DNA of 64,000 bases, from assembly GCF_025602895.1 (NCBI RefSeq), contig NW_026516203.1, positions 62,001 through 126,000 on the forward strand, read 5' to 3'. This document shows positions 9,321 to 24,951 of this stretch, piece by piece. How positions within the stretch are numbered: the stretch's first letter is position 1; every line of letters begins with the position of its first letter. The translations under genes were made by a program, and so were the position numbers. The stretch comes from Polychytrium aggregatum (Eukaryota; Chytridiomycota; Chytridiomycetes; Polychytriales). The notes under the pieces are model-generated. The model did no database searches. It had not been told where the DNA came from and worked only from the letters and a program-made list of their open reading frames with translations.

Positions 9321-10444
9321 ATGACCACTCTCTTCCGGAAATCTGTCCGGGCCCTGCCGTTTGCAGCCCCTTCATCTCTGGCTGCGTCGCCTGCGGTGCC
9401 CCATCGCCTCATTGCCGCTTTGCGGCCAATGACCTCCTCGACGACGTACTATCCGCCGCTCGTCCGCCTCTCCAAGGATCTCTCGGCCCAGACCTATGCC
9501 GTCATCCTGTCGTCGCCTCCCGTCAATGCCCTCACACCGACTCTGCTCCGGCAGCTGCAGGCCCATCTCCTCCACCTGCACGCCGACCAGCAGAGCTACC
9601 TCAACCACGGCCTCATCCTCACCTCGACGTTCCCCAATATCATGTCCGCCGGGCTCGACTGGGACTGCCTCATCCACAACGAGGAGACCGAATCCTTCCA
9701 GGACTTCGAGATTCGCTTCCGCAACTACCTCAACCTCTTTCAGGACTGTTGCAAGCTGCTGCTGACCATCAGCATGCCCACCATTGCTGTCGTCCGTGGT
9801 GCCTGTCCAGCGGGCGGAACGGTGGGTATCCTGAACGAACGATATTTCGGCCGCTGATCGACCTCGCTTCCAGCAGGACCGCTCGCTGTCCGGATCGCTC
9901 TGTCGACTCCCTCCTCAACTGCCCCGCGACTCTATTCTTTCTTTGGCGAGAGAATGCTTATCATCGCCACCCAATTCCGTTGCGTGTTGTGTAGGTTCTG
10001 TCGCTCTGCTGCGACGAGCGCATCGGTGTGAGCTCGCCGTCCTTCTTGATGGGTCTCAACGAAGTCGCCATCGGCATGAACTTGCCCAGCTGGATCCACC
10101 ACCTCGCCTACCAGACCCTGGGTCAGAACTCCAAAACCCGACGCTTCCTGCAACAGGGGTACCTGGTGCGTTCGGCCGAGGAGGCGCTCGAACTCGGCTA
10201 TATCGACAAGCTCGTCTACTCCAATGAGGACATTGCCGAGAACGTCGGCAGCGAGCTGCGTCACTATTTGAGCCAGCCTTGGACCGCCCGCACCCTCACG
10301 AAAAAGACGCAAAATCAGCACGTCGTCGACTCCATGGGGCCCGCCGCCATCGACGATTTGTGGATGACCGTTGGCAGTGCCGAGTTCCAGGAAAAAGTGA
10401 AACTGTTCAAGCAAAAGATCAGGAATCGGGCAAAAGATGCTTGA
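9321..10444 (+). CDS. ECI1: Mitochondrial 3,2-trans-enoyl-CoA isomerase
   Basis: Two exons, 9321-9821 and 9995-10444, with a phase-0 GTGGGT...TAG intron of 173 bp, give 316 residues. Residues 1-36 (MTTLFRKSVRALPFAAP...) are basic, rich in Ser/Ala and free of acidic residues, a mitochondrial presequence. The crotonase fold follows: SSPPVNALT, the oxyanion segment SAGLDWDCL, VVRGACPAGGT across the intron, LSLCCDERI, GLNEVAIGMNLP and GYIDKLV. The order and the GLNE motif match ECI1/DCI. The enzyme moves 3-cis/trans double bonds to 2-trans so that unsaturated fatty acids can enter beta-oxidation. The C-terminus (AKDA) is not a PTS1 peroxisomal signal, which fits mitochondria. An alternative start at MTSSTTYYPP would remove the presequence. 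Confidence 0.9.
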
Positions 10445-11063
10445 GACAGGCGCCCACCAGCATGCTCTCCTCGCCCTGCCACGGCCTCCGCCCTCCCAAG
10501 TAACGAATGGGATACGTGGATTATGGAGTGGCATAACCATTCTGATCGTGCGATTGTAGAATCGGCACCTCGGATGGTCGACAAGCATGCAGCTATGAAC
10601 ACGATCGCTAGAACAATCCCATTTTGAAACGGGATATCCAGTTTGGAGCCAGGGCTGTCGCTTGTTTCTGGGTCCTCAATACACCAGTCCATCGCTGCGC
10701 AGCGATGCTGCAGTCCCAGCTCCCGTCCAGTGCGGAAACACAGCGTCAATACGGTGCACAACATTACTGCTGTGCTGGTCGGCTGTAAAGACCGGAGAGC
10801 CCAAGTGAACAACGAGCGGTTACGGGCATTCGGGGTCCCTGAAGGAGCCACCATCCGCGCCCTATTCACGGAACTTTGGCCGAGTTCGGGAACGCTGTCA
10901 CTGTATTGGTGGATCGCAGCGCCGTGCGTTGATGGACAGGCGAAAGCAAGCTCAGGCTCGCAAGGAAGTGGGTGAGAAAGCAAATCAGGGGAATCGGGAC
11001 GATGGATATTGAGCTGTCGCATTATCGGACCCACATATCATGATGCAGTGTCGCTTGCTACAT
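10445..11063. other. Intergenic between convergent ECI1 and HEM2
   Basis: About 620 bp of 3' flanks of two convergent genes. Open frames on both strands (for example 10643-10975 plus) have no recognisable domain, and I do not call them. Confidence 0.5.
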
Positions 11064-12914
11064 TCACAAGCCCTCGTTGATCCAGTCCAAGATCAGGGGG
11101 GTGTAGTAGGTGATGAGGATGTCGGCGCCTGCAGGCAGACATGGGTTTAGGGACATGGCGGCAGAGTGATCGTGTTAGAGCAAGAGCGCACTCGGCAGCA
11201 CTGGAACATGCCACCGACCAACAACAGCATCGTACCTGCACGAAGGGCGCTTTCCAGGGACTCGAGGACGCCGACCCTGAGGTCAAAGACCTTGTTCTGG
11301 GCAGCATGCCACAACATGGCATACTCGCCAGAGACCTGATCGTAGCCACATGAGAGCGCAGTGGAAATGCGGTCAGCACATCATCGCCTTCACAGTCAGC
11401 AGTCGCACGAAGGAAGATGCATCGCGAACTGGGAATCAACCTGGTAGATCGCGAGTGGGAGGTCGGGGCAGAGCTCCTTCGAGTCGCGAACAATATCAAG
11501 GTAAGGGTATGCGGGCTTGACCATCAGGATATCGGCGCCTTCGCCAGCATCACGGAGCTGCAGGTCCGACAGGCGGCATGGGTCAGTTCGAGCTCATCTG
11601 TGGCGAGAGCATGGGGCACCATGCACAGCCATTTGCGATCAAAGTCGGCACCAGCGGAACCGGGTGCTGCTGAGGGCTTACGGTGGCTCTGCGGGCCAAG
11701 CCGCGGGCTCCTGGGGGCAACTGATAGCACTTGCGATCGCCCGAGGTGGGAGCGGAGCAGGCAGCATCGCGGAAGGGTCCGTAGAAGGCCGAGGCAAACT
11801 TGGCGCTGTAGCTCATAACCGAGACGGTGTTGCCGAGGCCATGTTCCAGCAGGATCTGCTTGATGGCGCGGATTCGGCCGTCCATCATGTCCGAGGGTGA
11901 GATCACTTGGCAGCCTACACACGAGCCGAGAGTCGAGGCGAGGATGGCCAAACGGGGGTCAGATGTACACCCAGTCGCTAACGCCTCGCACACCAGAAGC
12001 AACCCAGCAACGGCCCAGAGCCAACGATGACACCATGGCGACATCCAAGATATCCCAGAAAGTCCGGCCTTACCCGCTCTGGCATAGTTCAGCGACACCT
12101 CGGCCAGACGTTCGATACTGGCCTGGTTGTCGAGCGCATGCTCGCCCATGACGCCGCAGTGGCCGTGGCTGGTGTAGGCGCAGAGACAGACGTCGCAGGC
12201 AACCAGGACCGAGGGGAAGGTGCTGCGGAAGAAGCGAACGGCGCGAACAACTGGGCCCTCCGGGTCGTCGGCGGCAGATCCGCGGTTGTCCTGAACGAAA
12301 CGGCATCGAGGGATCCTTGGCGTAAGCACGAGCAGTGCCGCTGGTTGCTGCCGCTGGCCAATGTCGTCAATCCAGCGGGATCAACCTGCGCCAGCGACGC
12401 AACCGTCACCGGATCCACTGGCAGCAGCCGAGGGTCCACGGCAGGATCCAGGCGAAACCGGCCACCCTGAGCCACGAACGACGCCTTACCTTCTCGACCG
12501 AGGTGGGAACGCCAAAGATCAGGACGGTCTTGAGGCCCTTCTGGACCAGAGGTTCAAACTCTTCCTTCAGAGTGTTGACGCCATATCTTGTCGATGGACG
12601 GACCAGTCAGCAGCTTGCCCAGCCGAGGCTCCCCAGCAGCCACGCCAACACGCAGCATCCGCAGCAAAAGGCCCGCGAGATCCGAGTCAAGCTCTCCAGC
12701 AACGGTCCTCGCTGCCGTACCGGTACTGGCCAGGAAGGGTCGGGATGGGGTCCTTGACATCGTCCTTATCGTGGATGAAGATCGGGAAGATCAGCGACTC
12801 CTTGGTGACGGTCTTGCCCTCGTTGGACTGCCATCGGCGCAGGACGGGATGGTGGAAGCCCGAATGCAGCAGCGAAGTGTGCTCGAAGGTGGCCTTGAAG
12901 GGGATGCTGGACAT
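11064..12914 (-). CDS. HEM2: Delta-aminolevulinic acid dehydratase (porphobilinogen synthase)
   Basis: Seven exons on the minus strand: 12914-12721, 12586-12490, 12290-12074, 11914-11682, 11557-11441, 11335-11236 and 11128-11064. All junctions are GT-AG, phases agree and the sum is 340 residues, the usual family length. The enzyme condenses two 5-aminolevulinate molecules to porphobilinogen in cytosolic heme synthesis. Visible motifs: RWQSNEG near the N-terminus, [12 protein letters not shown], the zinc-binding triad region [15 protein letters not shown] (three Cys, so a Zn-dependent enzyme), [23 protein letters not shown] with the first active-site Lys, [10 protein letters not shown], and [13 protein letters not shown] with the Schiff-base Lys. 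One donor (GTTGAT, intron 5) is weaker than the others. The identification is firm. Confidence 0.96.
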
Positions 12915-13383
12915 TTCGGCAGAGCGACGGGCTGCGATGATGGCGACGGCGACAGAGCTGGCTGGCGATGCTGCGGGCGGCTGCGGGCCAAGATGAGCTG
13001 GATTGCGGGCTGTTTCCTGCGGACCTCGCTCCGTCTCGCTTGCCTCTCGCTGGCGCCTCGTCGTGGCGAGGGGGCTCTCGCCGTTGGCGCGCCTCCCTTC
13101 TCCTTGCGGACCTTCCCCTGGCGACGGGGGTTGCTGTGGCGCCGGGGTGGGGCTGTGCGCCCCAGAGGCTGCATTTGTGCTCTGCGCGAAAGAGCAAGAT
13201 GCGACGGGGCCGGCCGGGATGTGTCCCAGCGCACCAAGCCGACCTTGTTCTGCCCAGCCTCCACCCGCCAAGTAACGGTGTCGATGGCGGCCTGGCAAGC
13301 ACCGTGTTGGGAGATGCTGGCGCTGAGGCCCTGGTGCTGTTGTCGCCTTCGCCGGCCTCGACGGCCATTCCCAGACAGATGCG
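12915..13383. other. Intergenic between HEM2 start and POLD2 stop
   Basis: About 470 GC-rich bp that should contain the HEM2 promoter and the POLD2 3' UTR. Long open frames here on both strands are shadows of high GC content. Confidence 0.5.
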
Positions 13384-15994
13384 TTACTGCAAGCCCTCCT
13401 GGAACCGGACGGGGATGCAGTCCAGCGAGTTCAGGTCAACCAGAACAATCGTCGCCGTCTTGCTGAACTCGGGCAGCAAGACCACGCGGGTCACTTCGCC
13501 ATTGGGTCCTGTTCGGCGTTGTCGCCGGTTCAGGAAAATCGCCCAGATGTGCATGTCAGCTCGCGGTCTCTTGAGTACATAAGCTCCAGCCCTGTCTGCC
13601 CATTGGCCCTGACGTACCTTCCATGAACGACGTCGCGAACGACGGCTGATTGCCGACGAAATAGACATGCGGGCGCTGTTGGACGATGAACGGATCGCGG
13701 TCCTTGTATGGGTAGCACCCTTTTGGATTGACGGGATGGGCATGAAGGGTAAGAGACAGCAAATAGGGTCGCCCCACAGCGCTCCCGCATGAGCAGCGTT
13801 GGTCTGCAATCGACGTTGGTCCCGCAGCCTTACACAGCGTGTCCGGTGCCGTCGGCGCAAGATGGCCCCACTCGATTGTCTTCTCGGCAATCTTCAGGCG
13901 GTCCTCCAGGTCCACAAACTTGTAAATGTCGTCAATGTTCTGTCCTGACGTTCCCAGAAACCTGGCCAACAATCATGCAGTACTGATTAGCCAATGCACT
14001 GGCCCGTCGGAGCATGGGAGCACCGAGTTTCATCGACTAGCGCATCCCATGCCCAGCAGCGTCAAGCACAGCAACGAGCGTACGTGATGTCCCCGATCGA
14101 AAAGCTGTGCGGATTCGTTGCCGTGTTCAGGTTCGACACCCGGCAGGCCTTGGGGAAGATGGAAAAGTGCAGAGCCTGCTGCGGTAGGGCACAGTTGGTT
14201 GGGTCGGTGTCGCCCGACATGATATCCAGTGGTACCGAGCTGACCAGCTCGCCCAGCAGCGCATCGCATGTATCGAACGGCTGCTGGTCAAACTGGATGG
14301 CCTCGGCTCTTCGGCCCTGTAAGCGGTCGCAGCCATAGCGTCGTTTGGTCATGTCAGAAAGCATCGACGATGATGGGCTCCCCGGGACGGCCGTAATAGC
14401 AGCGGATAGCAGCGGGCAACTTCACCACGGTCGAGAAAGGCAAACAGCCAGAGCCCTACCAGCTTCTTGATCTTGTCACTCTTCTTGCGGGCAAAGGTGT
14501 TGCCGGCGATCACGACACGCACGATCCTCGATGCCCGTCGTTGGTCCTGAAGATTCAGAGCCAGGACTCGTAAGGGAATGTTCGCCATGCCCACGATTGA
14601 TCCTCGGCCCCGCCTGAGGCTTTGCGAAGGGCCGCTCAGTCCGGCGGTATGATCTCGCCGTTCATCTGTGGCAAATGCTTCGGTCTCACCTCGAGTGTTC
14701 CCAGCTCTCCGGTAAGGTAATCGACCATCATCTGGATCGCATGCTCGCGGTTGTCGGCTTCTCCAAAGTTAAGCCCCGACACAAAGGCAACCATTGGCGA
14801 GTCTGTTGGACACACAGCCTTGAGCGTCAGCAAAAGCTGTCCATATGACAGTCCAGCAACGCCGATCGTGGCATGTCATATCGTCTCGTCCCATGCCATG
14901 TCATATCGTCTCGTCCCATGCCGTGCCATATCGATTGCACATACTCTCCGGAAGCTGGGTGATCTGTTTCTGCGGCTGCAGCTTGGCACAGCACACCGAG
15001 AGCACTTCAAAGCTTCCGCCAGGAACTTCGCGACCCAGAACAGCGACCACAGTGCCTATCCATTTCAGAATTCAGCGGCCGACGCACAAGCGGCAAAGCA
15101 AGACAGAGCGAGCGAGCGTGTGTATGGCTGTCAGTAGAGTCCATCGGCATGGCTCCCTTCCAGCAGCACATGCGAACTCGAGCTCCTCAGCAGGGACATC
15201 GGCATACCCGTCACCAGGTGCTCGTCAGACAGTCTCGATCCGGTGAGATTCACTCGCCCTGACTCATCTTCGAGAGTGATCTGGTCGTCTTGGCTCACAT
15301 ATTTCGATCTGGCTTCGGCTGCAGTCTCCCAGCTCTATCGCCGTGGTTGTCGAGAGCCAGCGATCAGAGAATGATGGCCCCCCCGGCAAAGGTTTGGTAT
15401 TTGCCGACTCGCTGATCTCCATTTTGCTAGCAAATCCACTGCTGCCCCTTGATGATGAGGCATCCTGGACCCACGAACAAGCCCGTATCTATATCAGCTC
15501 CTGACTTGCACTGCGGCTTACCTCGTCTGCGACTTCCTCAAGGACGTTGGGCTTCAGAGACATTTCAACATAGACGGTGCCGATGGCGTAGCAGATTTCA
15601 CCCGCAGTGATGTCCAGCAGTTTCGGAACGTACTTGGGTGCCTGGCTTGTGCCTGGCAGAGCAGCGAATCCACAGCGAGCGGCAAAGCACAGAAAGATCA
15701 GCATCGAGCAGTCGGCCGCACAATAGGACGATGCAGGGCCGATCGCAACATATTGTGCTGGTCGTCGCAGGACGAGTCAGTCTCCGAGAGCAGCTCACCA
15801 TGCAGCTTCTGCCACTTTGCCCTTGCGTTCTGAAGCACGGCGGGGCGGAGCGCATTCAGGCGGCTAAAGTACAAGCCGGCATACTGCTGCGTAAACGTTG
15901 GATCCTTGACGACGAATCGATCGTCGTGCGATGCGTACGGCAGTGTGATCCGTTCGAATGCGACGCTGTCCTCGGGCTGGTCGATCTCCATCAT
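13384..15994 (-). CDS. POLD2: DNA polymerase delta small (B) subunit
   Basis: A multi-exon gene. First exon 15994-15799 (starts MMEIDQPEDS), second 15652-15522, last 13508-13384; several internal exons lie between. Conserved blocks in order: FTQQYAGLYFSRLNALRP, PKLLDITAGEICYAIGTVY, DDQITLEDESGRVNLTG, MVAFVSGLNFGE, VVIAGNTFARK, VPLDIMSGDTDPTNCALPQQ, NPHSFSIGDI, LGTSGQNIDDIYK, HLAPTAPDT, DPFIVQQRPHVYFVGNQPSF and VTRVVLLPEFSKTATIVLVD. These match the OB-fold plus inactive calcineurin-like phosphoesterase architecture of POLD2/Cdc1/Pol31, which tethers the catalytic subunit and Pol32 in the nuclear replicative polymerase. One intron holds a 25-bp direct repeat (14872-14930). The internal exon borders were not all resolved. 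Confidence 0.92.
14872..14935. repeat. 25-bp direct repeat in a POLD2 intron
   Basis: Two and a half copies of a unit reading catgtcatatcgtctcgtcc plus five more bases, the last partly diverged. Intronic; no function visible. Confidence 0.85.
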
Positions 15995-16580
15995 GGCAGC
16001 TGGGTTGACAATTGGGATCTGTCCGCCGAGCGACGCTGCAGGATCGAGGGCGGCGATGAAGGATCGAAGGTGTGGTCGAGTTTCGAGGAGCGGATGCACA
16101 GTCCGCCAAAGGGCAACTCACACTATCAATTTTTTCCGGCCCCTCGCGGCTGCTCATCTCGGTCACCTGAAAGTCACGTTGTATGTAGCGCAGCAAAAGT
16201 TGGAATCCGGCCATGGTCGATGGGAGGTGTTTGACTCCTTTGTGCAAAGTGTGTGTGTGTGACGGCGAGAGGCTTCTCGCCAGAGACTGCTCTTCTCGCC
16301 GACCGAGGTGGCTCCGAGAGCGCGTTTTTTCGTTCTCGCTCATTTTATTAACAACAATTTTTTTTCAGTGTCATTCGACCATTTTGGGAACACGATCGAG
16401 CCGCCACTCCCTCTGTATCAAGTTCGGTCACCCCGCGGCATCGCCCTCATGTGTTTAAGAGACCGCAAACGGAGATCGCTAATCGTGTTGATTCCCGAGT
16501 GCAAAATCCAACATCCTGGTTTCTCCACCAAAAGCCCAAACGCACTGGGACGAAGGCGACGGAGAGCGCTTCTCAGCAAA
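15995..16580. other. Intergenic between POLD2 start and PRP2 stop
   Basis: About 590 bp with a short GT run near 16250 and T-rich stretches around 16320-16370. It holds the POLD2 promoter and PRP2 3' UTR. No other feature seen. Confidence 0.5.
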
Positions 16581-21830
<5,250 letters not shown>

Positions 21831-22726
21831 GCTAGCGTGCGACCAGTGGGATGATACTGATGGCGGTGAGATGGGCAGCGACCGTGAGTGCTGGTGCTGG
21901 TGCTGGTGCTGGTGCTGGTGCGGGGCTGAGGTGGTCGAGCGGATCGATTGTTCAGCGTTGCCGATGAGTGCGGTCTGCCGTCGTGGAGAGCAATGCTCCA
22001 GCTGCGAAAATGACGGTGTCGAGTGGGGCAAGGATCGTCGGAGATCGGACCAGATCTGATCAGAGCAGAACCGGCAAACTCGAGGACGCATCCGCGACCG
22101 GCCACAAAACCTGCTGGGCCGCCATTGGGCAGCATGCGATGCTGGCCTTCTGCAGCATGTGCATTGCGATGGTGAAGCACTGTGGTGGCATGCTGTATCT
22201 TGCTCCGTCTCACGATATACGATCCGGACCCAGCAGCGCACTCTGTATGGTCGATGCAATGTGATGCATAAACGACAATTGGACACATCACTTTGCTCGG
22301 ACACATGGATCGTGTGCCATCAGCGACCAAGTGAGTGAAACCATATCCCTGTATCCATCCCATGGGAACAGGGCGAGCGCCGTTCGGTGCCATTCAGCCA
22401 GACTGCCGGTCAATGTCCTTCAATCCACGCAATCCATCCGTGTGCTGAAGTGCCTCGATTCAAAATGGGTACACTGCATGTATTCATGAGAAAGGAAAAA
22501 ACAAGTGACCATCGGCCCCCAAGACAGCGCGGCTCGCTTCATTTTGCAGGCGCTGCAATACGAGGGCGACAGACGATGCGCGGATGAGGGGGTGCACTGA
22601 GGCCGCTTCTCCGACAAGAGTGTCTGTCCCTGGAACAGCAGGGAACGTACTCGGCGACCGGCACCTCCGGCTCTTCTGAGAGATGGTCGCGACCTGCCGA
22701 CAGCCCGTAAGGTGGCTGACGATTGC
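21831..22726. other. Intergenic between PRP2 start and F-box gene stop
   Basis: About 900 bp. It contains a (TGCTGG)n hexanucleotide repeat at about 21893-21921, 60-90 bp upstream of the PRP2 ATG, probably in its 5' UTR or promoter. Otherwise no gene is supported. Confidence 0.55.
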
Positions 22727-24355
22727 TCACGCTTCGGTTTCACCGTCTGAGCCATTGATGCAGTCGTCGAAATCCATGCTGAGAGCCTCCTCAAAGGTCA
22801 GCAGCCCCGTCGAGACGTGGTCGAGCTTGGCCTTGAAGTTTTCATAGCCAAGGTCGATTCCGATGGCGCTGTCGGAGGCGAGGACTCTGCGGATAGCACG
22901 GGCCCACAGCTCGTCGCCATCGACACACTCGAGCACCGCAGCGGTCGAGATGCTGCCGCTGTTGATGCCCTTGCCCATGAGCTGGTCAAGGCCGAGCCAA
23001 TAGTTCTGGTGAGTGCCGGCATCGCGCTCGTCGTCCAGGCCCTGGATGATGCAAATGTCGAGACCGGCGTGGGTCTTGATGATGTAGAGAATCTCGGCCA
23101 GGTCGTCAAAGGCGGCGTAGCTGGCAGCAAAGTACTGGACCGACTGCAGGGTGCCGAGCAGCGAGCGGATGCGGCCATGCGTGTTGGATTCGTCCGTCAG
23201 CTTGAGCCACTTGAGCGATGACCCGTGCTCAAGAAAGTCACCCAAGGGGCCGTCGTAGTGCTCGATGCGCTGAACCAGAGCCTGCAAGGCCTCAGAGTGA
23301 GCAAAGGAGAGCGAGTTGATGTGCCCGTTAATCTTGAGGCTGGACAGCGCGTAGCACTGGCTCTGGACGGACTCGACGACGACATCGAGAATCTCCGAGT
23401 TGATCTCGAGAGCACTGAGCTGGCCCAGGTCCTGGAAGAAGGCGGCGACTTCCTCTGGAGAAGCCGCGGACCACTTGCCGACGGCAAGGTAAGTCAGCTG
23501 CGAGCCGTGGCGCCGGATCCACGGCAGGATCGGCGAGAGCTCGCTCAGTGACGGGAGCCAGAGCAACTTGAGCGTATCGCCACACAGGTCCAAGAGCGCT
23601 CGGACACTCTGGTCCAGCTCATCGAGCCCGCGCAGATCCAGGCTGGTGAGGTGGTGCAGATTGCCGTACTCGCCCAGCAGCCCGATGGCGCTGTCGAGGG
23701 TGGCGGCTTGGGCCACACCCACACGAGGGAACTTGATATGCTCGAGCTTGTTGAGCAGCGACGGATTCAGCAGACATGTGAGGATGTCCGAGGCGTCGCG
23801 GCTGTCGTAGTCGACCAGGGGCAGGTCCAGCTGCAGCCGCGAGAGATTGGGCAGCAGCGGCAGGAACGATGCGAGGGTGGATGTGTCAATGACATCGTCG
23901 ACTTCGGAGAGGGCATTGTTGCGGATGGTGATGGCCGAGATGAACTCGGGGTACTCGAACATGGCATCGACGCCGATTTCGCCCATGAGCGACGACTCGA
24001 CGATGGTCTTGAGCTCGCTGGCCATCAGCGACGACGAGATGGTTGGCGAGCTCCAGAGCAGTGGGACCGCCACCTGGGCCCATGACTTGCTGACGGTGGC
24101 CAACTGGAAGAGCAGCTCCAGATCCAGGTCGAGATTGAGCCAGGGCACGGGGACACCGATGGGGACGTAGTGAGATGCCGATGACGAGGTGGGCGAGGCC
24201 ACGAGCACGAATATCCGCTGCAGGACATCTGGGGGCAGGTCCCGGATGCTGGTGCCCGAGGGACTTGCCAGGGACTTGCGATATTCGCGATACCTGTCGG
24301 CAGCGACTTTGATGCCGTAGATGACCGAGAGGGTGATGGTTGTGATGACGACCAT
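22727..24355 (-). CDS. Membrane-anchored F-box/leucine-rich-like protein
   Basis: A single-exon frame of 542 residues. Residues 1-18 (MVVITTITLSVIYGIKVA) are hydrophobic and followed by basic residues, a likely signal anchor. At about 38-100 the sequence SIRDLPPDVLQRIFVLVAS ... LATVSKSWAQVAVPLLW reads as an F-box: the LP-x-DVL-x-RIF helix and a late W. The rest has irregular Leu-rich repeats (SRLQLDLP, LTSLDLRGL, LSALEINSEI, LSSLKINGHI), the usual substrate-binding half of F-box/LRR proteins. F-box proteins recruit targets to SCF ubiquitin ligases through Skp1. A membrane anchor would restrict this one to an organelle surface. The C-terminus is acidic (DFDDCINGSDGETEA). Substrate unknown; the F-box call rests on pattern only. 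Confidence 0.75.
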   Translation of the reverse strand: MVVITTITLSVIYGIKVAADRYREYRKSLASPSGTSIRDLPPDVLQRIFVLVASPTSSSASHYVPIGVPVPWLNLDLDLELLFQLATVSKSWAQVAVPLLWSSPTISSSLMASELKTIVESSLMGEIGVDAMFEYPEFISAITIRNNALSEVDDVIDTSTLASFLPLLPNLSRLQLDLPLVDYDSRDASDILTCLLNPSLLNKLEHIKFPRVGVAQAATLDSAIGLLGEYGNLHHLTSLDLRGLDELDQSVRALLDLCGDTLKLLWLPSLSELSPILPWIRRHGSQLTYLAVGKWSAASPEEVAAFFQDLGQLSALEINSEILDVVVESVQSQCYALSSLKINGHINSLSFAHSEALQALVQRIEHYDGPLGDFLEHGSSLKWLKLTDESNTHGRIRSLLGTLQSVQYFAASYAAFDDLAEILYIIKTHAGLDICIIQGLDDERDAGTHQNYWLGLDQLMGKGINSGSISTAAVLECVDGDELWARAIRRVLASDSAIGIDLGYENFKAKLDHVSTGLLTFEEALSMDFDDCINGSDGETEA

Positions 24356-24866
24356 GGAGGCGAGAGAGGGCCGTGGTTTGATGAATGGGCAGATGGATTG
24401 GCCGAGGCGAGCCCAGACTGGGGAGGATTGTCGAGGCTTTGTGGGTGCGATGCGCCGCTGCTAGCTGAGAGCCGATGGCCAAAGAATATGGGCAACCGAG
24501 GATGAATGCGAGGGATCGGCTATGGACTGAAGTTGGCGATGGACGATGGACGGTGGACGGTGGACGATGAATCAGAGGGGAGATGGAAGAGTGGATGTGG
24601 GGTGAAGAGCCGGATTGCGGGTCTCAGGAGACAGGGGCGGCACAGAGACACAGTCGGCGGCAGTAACAAACGTGCAGCACGCCCGCCCCACACAGACTGC
24701 AGGTGGCGCTGCGTGGCGTCGCGCACGGCGCCCAAACAGGAAAGACCGCGCGGGCGCGCCGGGCACAGAGCGCGTCGTCATGCGCTGCGCACGTGGCTGG
24801 CCAGCCACCGGCCGGCTCTTTCGGTCCAGCACCCCGTGCCATGTCGTCGTGTACACTTTATTCAGA
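24356..24866. other. Upstream region of the F-box gene, up to the transposon edge
   Basis: Contains (GATGGAC/GGTGGAC)n near 24536-24570 and otherwise GC-rich sequence. No gene. Its right end (about 24846-24866) is host DNA flanking the Fanzor transposon. If the TnpB/Fanzor model holds, its minus-strand reading would be the guide segment. Confidence 0.5.
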
Positions 24867-24881
24867 AAAAAACGGGACACC
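24867..24881 (+). repeat. Left terminal inverted repeat
   Basis: aaaaaacgggacacc, 15 of 15 identical to the reverse complement of 28456-28470. The Fanzor stop codon is only 71 bp inside it. Confidence 0.85.
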
Positions 24882-24951
24882 ACAGCCGTTTCCATGAACA
24901 TGTAGTATGTGCTGTGCTTGCGTCAAGCAAAGCCACAAGAAATAAAACAGA
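24882..24951 (-). other. Fanzor 3' UTR, candidate guide-RNA scaffold region
   Basis: The short stretch between the Fanzor stop (24952) and the element end. In TnpB and Fanzor systems the guide RNA (omega-RNA/fRNA) derives from the transposon end 3' of the nuclease gene and overlaps its 3' coding end, with the guide reading out into flanking DNA. By position this segment plus the last part of the gene is the candidate. I did not identify a fold. Confidence 0.35.

Noticed and set aside
10643-10975. Plus-strand 110-residue ORF between ECI1 and HEM2
   Set aside because: No recognisable domain and no splice context; it lies in convergent 3' flanks.
12588-13466. Plus-strand 292-residue ORF
   Set aside because: Antisense to HEM2 exon 1 and its flank, where GC richness keeps all frames open.
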